Assembly (NCBI GenBank): GCA_019746135.1
Contig: JAIESI010000032.1
Coordinates: forward strand, 1 to 64,000
DNA: 64,000 nt
Origin: Xanthobacteraceae bacterium
GTDB taxonomy: Bacteria; Pseudomonadota; Alphaproteobacteria; Rhizobiales; Xanthobacteraceae
Reading direction: 5' to 3'
How positions within the stretch are numbered: the stretch's first letter is position 1; every line of letters begins with the position of its first letter. A program made the position numbers and the translations under genes. Below the pieces are notes generated by a model that saw only the letters and a list, made by a program, of their open reading frames with translations, did no database searches and was not told where the DNA came from. Shown one piece after another: positions 26,191-34,690 of this stretch.

Positions 26191-26219
26191 TGGTCCGGAC
26201 CACCGATGTCGAGTATAGT
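26191..26219 (+). promoter_or_regulatory. palindrome and -10 element upstream of the ABC receptor gene
   Basis: A perfect 12-bp palindrome TGGTCCGGACCA (26191-26202) sits exactly where the -35 box of a TATAGT -10 (26214-26219; 17-base spacing) would be. The -35 itself is poor (TGGTCC), so a regulator bound to the palindrome may activate or block the promoter. Confidence 0.45.
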
Positions 26220-26280
26220 GGCAAGCGACGACGGTGCCGAGTGTCCAGCGGCACAGCGACGATTTGTCGAGGGGGAGAGC

Positions 26281-27279
26281 ATGATGCGCCAGACCCGATT
26301 TTCCCGCCGAGAGCTTGTGACCGCGGGCGTAGCCCTCGGCGCGGGTGTTCTTGCGTCGCCTTATGTGCGCGCGCAGTCGCTCGAGAAGATCACTTACCTG
26401 TTTCCCGCGCCGCCTGTGCTGCCGGCGTTCGGGCCCATTCGCCTCGCGCAAGGCAAGGGCTACTTCAAGGAAGCGGGCTTCGAGGTGGAATTCGCCGTCG
26501 GCCGCGGCGGCGTCGACGTGGCCAAGCAGGTCGGTGCCGGCAACGCGCCGCTCGGCGGCATCGTCGCCGACGGCCCGATCATGGTGCGCGGCAACGGCGT
26601 GCCGGTGAAGATCGTCTGCGTGTTCGGCGGCAAGGGCTTCATGCAGCTCGTGGTGCGCGAGGACAGCGGCATCGAGAAGCCGGCCGACCTCAAGGGCAAG
26701 ACCATCACCACCATGTCCTACCAGGACACGACCTTCTATGCGCTGCTCGGGCTGATGGCCTCGGCGGGGTTGACCCAGAACGACGTCAACGTGCAGCAGG
26801 TGGGCCCGACCGGCGTCTGGCAGTTCGTCGCCGAAGGAAAGTCCGCGGGCATGGCCGGCGTGCCGGACTGGATCCCGCCGATCACCGCCGCGGGGGTCAA
26901 GGTCAAGGTCATTCCGACCGAGCAGTACTTTCCGCACATGGCGCAGGGCATCGCCGTGTCCGACGACATGATCAAGCAGAAGCCGGAGATGATTCGCAAA
27001 TTCGTCCGTGCGGCGCTGCGCGGCATGAAGGATATGATGGACAATCCGGACAAGGCCGCCGACGAGTTCGTTTCGTTCGTGCCGGACTGGAAGGGCAAGG
27101 AGGCGGGCGTGAAGTTTGCCTTCAACATGTACGCGAAGGACGTCTATCCCGGGCAGCCCACGCTCGGCGAGGTCAACGCCGAGCGGCTCGCCAAGCTCCA
27201 GGACTTCTATCTGGAGAAGGGCTTCATCCAGAAGAAGACGCCGGTCGCCGAGCTCTACACCAACGAGTTCGTCAAATAG
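26281..27279 (+). CDS. ABC transporter substrate-binding protein (NMT1/THI5-like)
   Basis: A 332-residue periplasmic receptor. The N-terminus has a twin-arginine-like motif (FSRRELVTAG) and hydrophobic core ending in SPYVRAQ. The mature part is of the NMT1/THI5/SsuA type: GYFKEAGFEVEF, LKGKTITTMSYQDTTFYALLG and PEMIRKFVRAALRGM. The substrate is not evident; related receptors take sulfonates, pyrimidine precursors or aromatic acids. It is divergent from its ATPase and permease genes. Confidence 0.87.
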   Translation: MMRQTRFSRRELVTAGVALGAGVLASPYVRAQSLEKITYLFPAPPVLPAFGPIRLAQGKGYFKEAGFEVEFAVGRGGVDVAKQVGAGNAPLGGIVADGPIMVRGNGVPVKIVCVFGGKGFMQLVVREDSGIEKPADLKGKTITTMSYQDTTFYALLGLMASAGLTQNDVNVQQVGPTGVWQFVAEGKSAGMAGVPDWIPPITAAGVKVKVIPTEQYFPHMAQGIAVSDDMIKQKPEMIRKFVRAALRGMKDMMDNPDKAADEFVSFVPDWKGKEAGVKFAFNMYAKDVYPGQPTLGEVNAERLAKLQDFYLEKGFIQKKTPVAELYTNEFVK

Positions 27280-27391
27280 CGGCCCCGCGAATCCAGACCG
27301 ATGCTGGAAAAGCGGGGTTAACGATCGGTAAACGGCGCGGCTCCGGCAGCGGGCGCCTTTTTCCGGACGTAACCATGCCGCGCCGCCGCCC

Positions 27392-27420
27392 TTGCGGAAC
27401 CGGGCCGTAAACCCTATATC
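27392..27420 (+). promoter_or_regulatory. probable promoter of cspA with long 5' leader
   Basis: TTGCGG (27392-27397), 17 bases, TATATC (27415-27420). A start near 27427 gives an untranslated leader of about 130 bases before the cold-shock gene, the usual length for cold-regulated csp mRNAs. Confidence 0.5.
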
Positions 27421-27558
27421 CCTGCGGATCGAGCTTCGGCCGAACGACTTGGCCTCGCCGCGAGAGCGCGCCTGACTGACGACATTCTCCAAAACTCGGT
27501 TCAACCGGCTGCGTTCGCGCGCGGCTCTCGAAACATATCTATCTAAGAAAGGGCTCCC

Positions 27559-27768
27559 ATGGCTACGGGAACCGTGAAGTGGTTTAACGGAACTAAGGGC
27601 TACGGATTCATTCAGCCGGACGACGGTGGCAAGGATGTGTTCGTGCATATCAGCGCGGTTGAGCGCGCCGGCATGCGCGGCCTCGACGAAGGCCAGAAGA
27701 TCTCGTTTGAGGTCGTGGCCGACCGCCGGTCCGGCAAGTCTTCGGCGGACAACCTCCGCTCGATCTGA
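27559..27768 (+). CDS. cspA: cold-shock protein (CspA family)
   Basis: A 69-residue single cold-shock domain. RNP1 reads KGYGFIQ and RNP2 [15 protein letters not shown] is the usual surface for single-stranded RNA/DNA binding. It acts as RNA chaperone. The ATG follows AAGAAAGGG. A strong terminator lies 60 bases after the stop. Confidence 0.95.
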   Translation: MATGTVKWFNGTKGYGFIQPDDGGKDVFVHISAVERAGMRGLDEGQKISFEVVADRRSGKSSADNLRSI

Positions 27769-27824
27769 CCGCTTCACATTGACAGCGTTTTGATCGCAGT
27801 TGATTGCGGCAAAGCTTGGAATTG

Positions 27825-27863
27825 AGGCCCCGCGTCCGGGACCGGATGCGGGGCCTTATTTTT
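27825..27863 (+). terminator. Rho-independent terminator of cspA
   Basis: A 15-bp stem (AGGCCCCGCGTCCGG at 27825-27839 with 27842-27856, one G-T wobble) and 2-base gap at the tip, followed by TATTTTT. It separates cspA from the next small gene. Confidence 0.85.
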
Positions 27864-27881
27864 CGGCAGGAGAACAGGACG

Positions 27882-28163
27882 ATGACCAAGGCGGCAAAGA
27901 CCGTTGGGGAAGAACAGCCCGACAAGATGTCGATCAAGGCGCAGAAGGAGCGCGACGCCGAGGAGGCGATGCGCGCCTATCGTCAGGAGCAGGCCGCTGT
28001 CCTGCAGCGGACGGCGGAACTTCGTGCATTGCGGCTTGCGCGCGACGCCAAGCTGGCCGCCGCGGCTGCGAGAACGCCGCTCGAGTCGGCCGAGAGCGCA
28101 AAGGTTGCCCCGGCCAAGAAGCCGAAGAAGGCCGCGGCCGTTCGTATCGCGCGCGGCCGCTGA
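27882..28163 (+). CDS. 93-residue basic, Ala/Lys/Arg-rich protein
   Basis: A small protein with a good AGGAG site. The centre is a predicted amphipathic or coiled helix (KAQKERDAEEAMRAYRQEQA), and the C-terminus is a Lys/Ala-rich tail (APAKKPKKAAAVRIARGR) like those of histone-like proteins. It may bind nucleic acid; I do not recognise the family. Confidence 0.65.
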   Translation: MTKAAKTVGEEQPDKMSIKAQKERDAEEAMRAYRQEQAAVLQRTAELRALRLARDAKLAAAAARTPLESAESAKVAPAKKPKKAAAVRIARGR

Positions 28164-28221
28164 TTTTCAGGTTCCAGTTTTTCGCTGTCGCGTAGCCTTT
28201 AGCCCGCAGTCTGCCGGGAAT

Positions 28222-29356
28222 TCAGCGCTGGAACGGATACAGAATCTGCTTCCAGTAGCCCTTCGGCACCGGATGACCTTGGACGCCGTAGCCGTTCGGC
28301 CATTGGCCGTCCGGCAGGTGATAGGTGCCGAACAGCTTGTCGAGGAACGGGAAGTGGATGGCGAAGTTCACGTCCACCGCGTCGTCCTCGATGCCGTGAT
28401 GCCAGTGGTGGAAGCGCGGAAACACCAGGACCTTCTCGAGAAATCCGAAGTTCGTGCCGATGTTGCCGTGGATGAACGTCGAGTAGACGTAGACCAGCAG
28501 CACATAGGCCTGGATCGCCGATTCATCGAAGCCGATCACCAGCGCAGGCGTTGCCGTCGCGGCGCGCAAGATGATGATCTCCAGGAAATGCATCCGGGCG
28601 CCGGCGATCCAGTCCATGGTCCGGGCCGAATGATGCACGGCATGAAAGCGCCATAGCGCCGGCACGCGGTGGAACGCGCGGTGCAGCCAGTACTGCACGA
28701 AATCCGTCAGCAGCATGATGGCGATGAACTGCACCACCCACGGCAGGCTCCGGGCGAAGCCGCGCACCGCGCTGACGTCGGCGCTGTTGCTGACGAAGTT
28801 CGACGGCGCGAGCGTGAGAATAGGTCAGGATCTGCACCATCAGCGAGGAGACGAGGTAGTAAAACAGGTCCTCGCGCCAATCCTCGCGCAGCACCACCTG
28901 ATCCTTGTGCTTGGGCAGAATGCGCTCGATCGGGATGAACAGCGCGCCGGTGAACAGCACGTTGATGATGAAGAAGTCGAGGCCGACGAACAGCCCGCCG
29001 AGCTGGTAGTCGCGATGCGAGGGCAGGCTGCCGATCATGGTGGCGAGCAGCGTGACGGCCATCGCGGCCGAGCCCAGCGTCTTGTCCTTGCGCAGCATCA
29101 TGCTCAGGCAGGCGAGGGAGAAGCCTGCGAACAGCACGAAATAGAGAGCCGGCTTGAAGAAGCCGCTGGCGTGGACCGCCGCGAGCTCCGGCATCCGGGT
29201 CAGCGACGGATTGCGAAGGACGATCACCATGAGGAGGCCGGTGACGCCGGCGAGAATGCCGAACGAGCCGGAAAGCCAGCCCGAGCCGAACGGCCGTTCC
29301 TGGCGCGGCGTCTCGAGCTCCGACCGTAGCTTGGCGAGGAATTTGCTGGTGTACAT
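28222..29356 (-). pseudogene. sterol desaturase / fatty acid hydroxylase family gene with a frameshift
   Basis: The N-terminal part (membrane helices from 29356) and C-terminal part are in different frames; one surplus T on the minus strand near 28819-28822 restores a continuous protein of about 377 residues if removed. The C-terminal part has the di-iron histidine motifs HRAFH, HAVHH and HHWHHG of the family. It would be an integral membrane hydroxylase acting on a lipid. Either the gene is recently inactivated or the base is a sequencing error; both halves are otherwise intact. Confidence 0.85.
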
Positions 29357-29619
29357 CGGTCTGCCCCGAATGGCCGTCCCGGCGAATCGCGCCCGTGAAA
29401 GCCGCCGCCCGTATGCCTTGGTCGCGCCGGCGCGACAATGGTTCGGACGAAGTCTGCGCCCCAAGCCGGAATTATCAGCCGCCGCTTGATGCAGGGTTGG
29501 ACCATTGCGCAATGTCGGACCGGTCGGTCAATCGACGAAAACTGCCATGTCCGGAACCAATGGGAACCTGCCGACTTGTTGACGCGAAGGCTTCACGATT
29601 TCGACGGGAGCGAGACCCC

Positions 29620-29970
29620 ATGGCGAAGAAGGGCATCATCAGCAAGGCAGGCGGCACGATCAGCGATGCGGCCAGCGGCGCGGCATCGGCGGCAACCGAC
29701 ATGGCGGCGGGTGTAGCGTTGACCGCGACCGGTGCCGCTCGGCGGGCGGTTCGCGGCGCCCGGCGGATGCTGCCGAAGGCGTCCCGGGCGCGCCGCCGGA
29801 AGACGAGGCGCAAGCTCACCGCCGGCCGCGGCAAGCAGGCGGCACGCAAGATCGCAAGGCGCCGGGCCGGGAAGGCGAGAAAGATCGCCCGCACCGCGTC
29901 GCGCAAGGCGGCCCACGTGTTGAAGGGGAGACCGCTGCGGCGGAAGGCCGGACAGCGTAAGAAGCGTTAG
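29620..29970 (+). CDS. 116-residue very basic, Ala/Arg/Lys-rich protein
   Basis: The N-terminal third is Ala/Gly-rich and amphipathic (DAASGAASAATDMAAGVALT), the rest almost wholly Arg/Lys/Ala (RRRKTRRKLTAGRGKQAARK), reminiscent of histone H1-like or membrane-associated basic proteins. GGGAG precedes the ATG. The composition may inflate frame length in GC-rich DNA, but the clean start and N-terminal domain support a gene. Confidence 0.55.
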   Translation: MAKKGIISKAGGTISDAASGAASAATDMAAGVALTATGAARRAVRGARRMLPKASRARRRKTRRKLTAGRGKQAARKIARRRAGKARKIARTASRKAAHVLKGRPLRRKAGQRKKR

Positions 29971-30001
29971 CGGCTGATCCGCTTCGCCCCGTAGCGCCCC
30001 G

Positions 30002-30226
30002 TCACCACTGGTTACGCGTGCTGCACGGGTTCTGGACCGAGCATTGCTGATGCTCGAATCCGGTGGTTTGCGGGACGTAGCGGCGCTGGGCGGGCGCGCT
30101 TGATTTCTTGGCCTTTGCCTTGGCGGCCAGCGCAGGGCTGCCGGCGAAGGGGAGCACGACGCTCGCGGCGGCGAGCCCGCCGCCGGCCATAGCCGACGCG
30201 ACGATCAATGCCAGGCATGCACGCAT
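30002..30226 (-). CDS. small secreted protein (74 aa)
   Basis: A signal peptide of about 34 residues (LALIVASAMAGGGLAAASVV then SPALA) precedes a 40-residue basic tail with two Cys at the C-terminus (QCSVQNPCSTRNQW), which may form a disulfide. ATG 30226 follows GGAGG. Unknown family. Confidence 0.6.
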   Translation of the reverse strand: MRACLALIVASAMAGGGLAAASVVLPFAGSPALAAKAKAKKSSAPAQRRYVPQTTGFEHQQCSVQNPCSTRNQW

Positions 30227-30258
30227 CACAACCTCCGCTGCCGCGGGGCTGACCGCGG

Positions 30259-30678
30259 CTACTTCTTCGAATAGCCGTCCGTACCCTGCCAGCCATGCTT
30301 CGAGATGTCGAAGATCACGCCGTCGGGGTCCTTGAACTTGCGTTCGAAGTTGCCGTGGCGCTCGTCGCCGAGGTCGAAGAAGAACTTGCCGCCGGCCGCT
30401 TCGATCTTCTTCTGCGTCTCGGCGAGGTCGTCGACCTGGATGCCGAAGTGATGCGCACCGACGAACATCTGGCCTTCCTTGAGGTCGGAGGCCGCCTCGC
30501 CGCCCTTGCCCTTGAAATTGAGCAGCGCCATGTTGATGACGCCATCGCTCATGTAGATCGCCGAGCCGATGTCGAGGTCCTCGCGGCCGATCTTCTTGAA
30601 CTCGAACACCTTCGCGTAGAACTCGGCGGCCTTGTCCAGGTCCTTCACGCAGACGGCGATATGGCGCAGGCGGGCCAT
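30259..30678 (-). CDS. VOC-family (glyoxalase-like) protein
   Basis: A 139-residue vicinal-oxygen-chelate domain. Metal-ligand type positions are seen in LRHIAVCVKDLDKAAEFY, HHFGIQVDDLAET and DPDGVIFDISKHGW. AGGAGG stands before ATG 30678. Members are glyoxalases, dioxygenases or resistance proteins; context does not decide. It is upstream of the small secreted protein gene on the same strand. Confidence 0.85.
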   Translation of the reverse strand: MARLRHIAVCVKDLDKAAEFYAKVFEFKKIGREDLDIGSAIYMSDGVINMALLNFKGKGGEAASDLKEGQMFVGAHHFGIQVDDLAETQKKIEAAGGKFFFDLGDERHGNFERKFKDPDGVIFDISKHGWQGTDGYSKK

Positions 30679-30771
30679 GGTGTCCTCCTGAAACGGATTT
30701 GCAGCCATCATAACGCGCCATGCGCGGCAAGGGCTACCCTTGATCGCACAAAGCCGTAACATGCTTCGAAC

Positions 30772-31890
30772 ATGACGCAACGGCATGCAGAGATCGTCGG
30801 CGCAGGGTTTGCCGGGCTCACCGCGGCCTGTGCGCTCGCCCGGCGTGGCTGGAGCGTGCGGGTGCACGAGCGCGCCGAGGCGCTGCGCACCACCGGCGCG
30901 GGGATCTACATCTACGAGAACGGCCTGCGGGTGCTGGAGGCGGTCGGAGCCTACGAGGCGGCGGTGAAGGGCGCGCCGTTCGCCCACACCCGCGAGATAC
31001 GCGACCACCGGAACCGCACCGTCTCGACGCACAAGTGGCAAGGCAGCCGCGTGTTCTCGATCGTCCGGCAGACGGTGATCAATGCTCTGGCCGAATCGGC
31101 CAGAAAATCCGGCGCGGAGATCGTCACCGACTCGGCGGCGGTGGCGGCGAGCAGCGCGGGCGAGATCACGCTCGCCGACGGCAAGCGGCTGAAGGCCGAT
31201 CTGGTGATCGCCGCCGACGGGACGAACTCCAGGTTGCGCGACAGCCTCGGACTGCTGGACCGGCGCAAGCCGCTGGTCGACGGCTGCACGCGGCTGCTCA
31301 TTCCCAAGACCGAGGATGAGCGGGGGCAGGAGGGCGCGACCACGATTGAATACTGGTCCGGCAGCCGCCGCGTGCTTTACACGCCGTGCAGCCCGACCGA
31401 AGTCTATATCGCGCTCACCATGCTCGACGCCGACGACACGGCGAAGGCCGTGCCGGTCGACAAGGCGGCCTGGAAGCGCTGGTTCCCGTATCTCGAGACC
31501 CTGATCGACCGCCTCGGCGACGAGGGACGCTACGACCGCTTCGAATATGTCCGGCTCAAGCGCTGGTCGGCGGGCAAGGTCGCGGTGATCGGCGATGCGG
31601 CGCACGCCCTGCCGCCGAACATCGGGCAGGGCGGCGGATGCGCGATGATGAACGCGCTGTCGCTTTCGGTCTATCTCGACCAGGAGAAGGACGTGCCGAA
31701 GGCGCTGGAGGTATGGGAGCGGCAGGAGCGTCCGCTCACCGAGCATGCCCAGCGCATTTCCCTGGTGCTCGGCTGGCCGACGACCTGGCCGCCGTTTATC
31801 CGCGCCAAGGCTTTTGCGCTTGCCGGCAGGTCGAAATGGCTGGTGCGCCAGCGCACCAAGACGGCGCTACACAAGCCGACGGGGACGTAG
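30772..31890 (+). CDS. FAD-dependent monooxygenase (PHBH fold)
   Basis: A 372-residue group A flavoprotein hydroxylase. EIVGAGFAGLTAACALARRG binds FAD (GxGxxG); VIAADGTNSRLR is the DG motif; VAVIGDAAHALPPNIGQGGG the GD motif. It likely hydroxylates an aromatic compound with NAD(P)H and O2. It stands alone, convergent with the cyclase gene. Confidence 0.87.
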   Translation: MTQRHAEIVGAGFAGLTAACALARRGWSVRVHERAEALRTTGAGIYIYENGLRVLEAVGAYEAAVKGAPFAHTREIRDHRNRTVSTHKWQGSRVFSIVRQTVINALAESARKSGAEIVTDSAAVAASSAGEITLADGKRLKADLVIAADGTNSRLRDSLGLLDRRKPLVDGCTRLLIPKTEDERGQEGATTIEYWSGSRRVLYTPCSPTEVYIALTMLDADDTAKAVPVDKAAWKRWFPYLETLIDRLGDEGRYDRFEYVRLKRWSAGKVAVIGDAAHALPPNIGQGGGCAMMNALSLSVYLDQEKDVPKALEVWERQERPLTEHAQRISLVLGWPTTWPPFIRAKAFALAGRSKWLVRQRTKTALHKPTGT

Positions 31891-31900
31891 AGCGCCGCCC

Positions 31901-34657
31901 TCAGGCGGCGACGCCGGCTGCCGCCTTCGCGATCAGGAATTTCTGCGCAAAGTCCCCGGCGGGCATCGGCGCTCCAAAGTGATAGCCCTGTCCTTCGTCG
32001 CACCCCATGGTCCGCAAAACCTCCGCAACCGCGGCACTTTCGATGCCTTCGGCGACGATGTGCAAACCGAGCATCTTGCCGAGGCTGACGGTGCTGCCGA
32101 CGATGGCCGCGTCGTCGGCGTTGCCGCCCAGCCCGCGGACGAACGACTGGTCGATCTTCAGGCCGTTCAGCGCGAATTTCTTCAGATAGGTCAGGCTGGC
32201 GTAGCCCGTGCCGAAATCGTCGAACACGATGTGGACGCCGAGTTCCTGGATCCGGCGAAACGTGTCGCGCGTGACGTCGTCGTCGGACAGCAGGATGTTT
32301 TCCGTCACTTCCAGCTCGAGCAGCTCGGGCGCAAAGCCGGTCCGCTCCAGCGCGGCAGCCACCGTCGCCGCCAGATCGCCCGCCAGCAATTGCGACGGCG
32401 ACAGGTTGACGCCGAGACGGACGCGGTGGCCGAGGTCAGACCAGGCGCGGCCCTGGCGGCAGGCCGCTTCCAGAACCCAGTTTGCCACCGGGCTCGACAT
32501 CGGCGAGCTGTTGATCACCGCCATGAATTCCGCGGGCGGCAGCAATCCGCGGTGGGGATGCCGCCAGCGGATCAGAACCTCGGCGCCCGCGAGCCGGCCG
32601 TCCCTGAGCGTCACCTGTGGCTGATAAAACAGCTCCAATTCCCTGTTGTCGATTGCAGCCGCGAGCTCCGCCTCGAGCTGGGCGCGCGTCTCGACCTCCT
32701 CGCGGAGCGAATGCTCGAAGAACACATGACGGCCGCGGCCCGCGCTCTTGGCGCGGTAGAGTGCCAGATCGGCATTGCCGAACAGCTCGTCGACCGCAGA
32801 TCCATAGTCCGGATAAATCGCGACGCCGATGCTGGCATTGATGCGGATCTCGCGCTCCTCGATGAAGAACGCGATCTTGCGAAACGTCAGCGAAATTCGC
32901 TCGGCGAGCCGCCGTGCGCGCTCGGGCACGTCATCACCGCCGATGACGATGGCGAACTCGTCGCCGCTGAGTCGTGCGACCATGTCGCTCTTCTCGACCA
33001 CCATGCCGAGGCGCTGGGCGACATCGCAGAGCAGGCGATCGCCGCTCGCATGGCCGTGGCTGTCGTTGATCTGCTTGAACTTGTCGAGGTCGAGAACCAG
33101 CAGCGCGACCTGACGCTGCTGCTGCTTCGCCGCAGCGAGCGCTTTGCGCAGGTGCTCGTAAAGCGCGTAGCGGTTGGCGAGGTCGGTCAACGTGTCGTGC
33201 TCGGCGAGATAGCGCACCCGCTCGGCCTCGCGCTTGCGTGCTGAAATGTCGCGCAGCAGGGCGCCGTATTGGTGACCGTCCGTGCCCTCCCAGCGGGAAA
33301 TTGTCGCCTCGATCGGGAAGACACTTCCGTCCTTGCGGCGGCCATCGAGCTCCAACACCTTGCCGATCGCTTCTGCTTTCCCGAAGTGCAGTTCGGCAAT
33401 CGAGAACGGCCTGCCGTTCGTTTCCAGAATCCCGGCCAGCGGCTGCCCAAGCATCTCCTCGTCGCGGCAGCCGAACAGCTCACGAGCGCCGGGATTCCAG
33501 ACCGTCACGAGCCCGCTTCGATCGGTGCAGACGAGCCCGTCGCCGAGCGACATGGCGATCCGCTGGAAGCGTTGCTCGGCGACGCCGCCGAGCAGCGTGC
33601 GGAAATCGATTTCGTCGAGCGCAACCGCGACAAGATAGGCAGCGATGGCGATCTGCCACAGCGCGGTCTCAAGGATGACGGCGTATTTCACCTGCAACAC
33701 GGTCGCGATTGCTTCGGCGGCAACGGCAAATGCCGCCAGGCCCGCGACCCGCGCCGCAACCGAGCGGCGGCGCCACAGCAACGCCATCAGCAGCGCGAGG
33801 AGGAGGAGGCCCGCCGCCGCTGCGCCCGGAATCGGCCGCAGGATGCGATCCTGAATGATCGATTCCGCGGCCAGCAGCTGCAACAGCGGGCCCGGCATGA
33901 TCTGGCCGTTCGGCACGCTGATGCGGTCGCCGAGCTCGATGGCCGTGCCGCCGACCAGGACTTTCTTGCCTTTGAGCTTTTGCAGCGCAGCCGGTTCGCC
34001 GCGCAGAGCGTCCGCATAGGACACCACGGGGATCGAATCGGCGCGGATGCTGAAATCGATCCACAGCGGCGGGGCCGTGGTTTCGTATTTGCCGGCGATC
34101 AGCGCTCCGACCGAGGGCACGAACTGGCCGTCCAACGGCTCACCGAATGGATAGCGCCGCACCAGGCCGTCAGGCTCGACCGCCACGTTGACGAGCGCTG
34201 ACCAGGACTCCTTTTCGAATTCGGGCCACGGCCGGTTGATGTGGATCAGCCGCTGGTCGCCGGTCCGGACCCATTGCTTGAAGGTCGGGAGCACCACGGA
34301 TTTTCCGGCGCGATTGAGCGCGGCGGCAAAGGCTGCGTCCGACACCGGGTTTGAGGGTGCGCTGAAATCGATGTCGAGCACGATGTCGCTTGCGCCGGCG
34401 CGTGTGAGCTGCTCGATCAGCTCGCCGTGGCGTTCGCGTGGCCAGGGCCACGCGCCCATCTTGTCGATCGACGGCGGATCGATGGCCACCAGCACGGTGG
34501 TGGCGCTGGCGTCGCGCGGGAAGGCGATGAAGCGCAGGTCGGTCAGCGCATTCTGCAAAGACCGGTGACTGCCGATCAGCAGAACCACGGCAATCACGCA
34601 CGCCACAAGAATATGCGGCCGACTGTCCCTCACGACGCCCCATGCCCCCGCGCTCAA
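31901..34657 (-). CDS. CHASE2-PAS-GGDEF-EAL cyclic-di-GMP protein
   Basis: A 918-residue membrane signalling protein. An N-terminal helix (about 14-34), extracytoplasmic CHASE2 domain (about 35-290), three helices (about 295-365), PAS (about 375-490), GGDEF domain with RLSGDEF (first Gly replaced by Ser) and EAL domain with EVL in place of EAL, but DDFGTGYASL intact and EGIES present. Cyclase activity is doubtful from the signature, phosphodiesterase activity possible. The frame opens at TTG 34657 within a hairpin; GTG 34633 is the alternative. It follows fecR by 33 bases, a pairing typical of CHASE2 proteins. Confidence 0.9.
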   Translation of the reverse strand: MSAGAWGVVRDSRPHILVACVIAVVLLIGSHRSLQNALTDLRFIAFPRDASATTVLVAIDPPSIDKMGAWPWPRERHGELIEQLTRAGASDIVLDIDFSAPSNPVSDAAFAAALNRAGKSVVLPTFKQWVRTGDQRLIHINRPWPEFEKESWSALVNVAVEPDGLVRRYPFGEPLDGQFVPSVGALIAGKYETTAPPLWIDFSIRADSIPVVSYADALRGEPAALQKLKGKKVLVGGTAIELGDRISVPNGQIMPGPLLQLLAAESIIQDRILRPIPGAAAAGLLLLALLMALLWRRRSVAARVAGLAAFAVAAEAIATVLQVKYAVILETALWQIAIAAYLVAVALDEIDFRTLLGGVAEQRFQRIAMSLGDGLVCTDRSGLVTVWNPGARELFGCRDEEMLGQPLAGILETNGRPFSIAELHFGKAEAIGKVLELDGRRKDGSVFPIEATISRWEGTDGHQYGALLRDISARKREAERVRYLAEHDTLTDLANRYALYEHLRKALAAAKQQQRQVALLVLDLDKFKQINDSHGHASGDRLLCDVAQRLGMVVEKSDMVARLSGDEFAIVIGGDDVPERARRLAERISLTFRKIAFFIEEREIRINASIGVAIYPDYGSAVDELFGNADLALYRAKSAGRGRHVFFEHSLREEVETRAQLEAELAAAIDNRELELFYQPQVTLRDGRLAGAEVLIRWRHPHRGLLPPAEFMAVINSSPMSSPVANWVLEAACRQGRAWSDLGHRVRLGVNLSPSQLLAGDLAATVAAALERTGFAPELLELEVTENILLSDDDVTRDTFRRIQELGVHIVFDDFGTGYASLTYLKKFALNGLKIDQSFVRGLGGNADDAAIVGSTVSLGKMLGLHIVAEGIESAAVAEVLRTMGCDEGQGYHFGAPMPAGDFAQKFLIAKAAAGVAA

Positions 34658-34680
34658 TCGCGCGCTACGCGCGCGATTGA
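34654..34680 (-). promoter_or_regulatory. 12-bp stem-loop between fecR and the cyclase gene
   Basis: TCAATCGCGCGC (34654-34665) pairs perfectly with 34669-34680, loop of 3. No T-run follows on the minus strand, so it is not a standard terminator. It covers the TTG start and ribosome site of the cyclase frame and may set the ratio of the two products. Confidence 0.5.
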
Positions 34681-34690
34681 AGCTTTTCTG

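Noticed and set aside
29395..29619. Longer start for the basic protein (191 residues)
   Set aside because: The upstream extension overlaps the promoter side of the divergent desaturase gene and has no family-like sequence; ATG 29620 has a good ribosome site.
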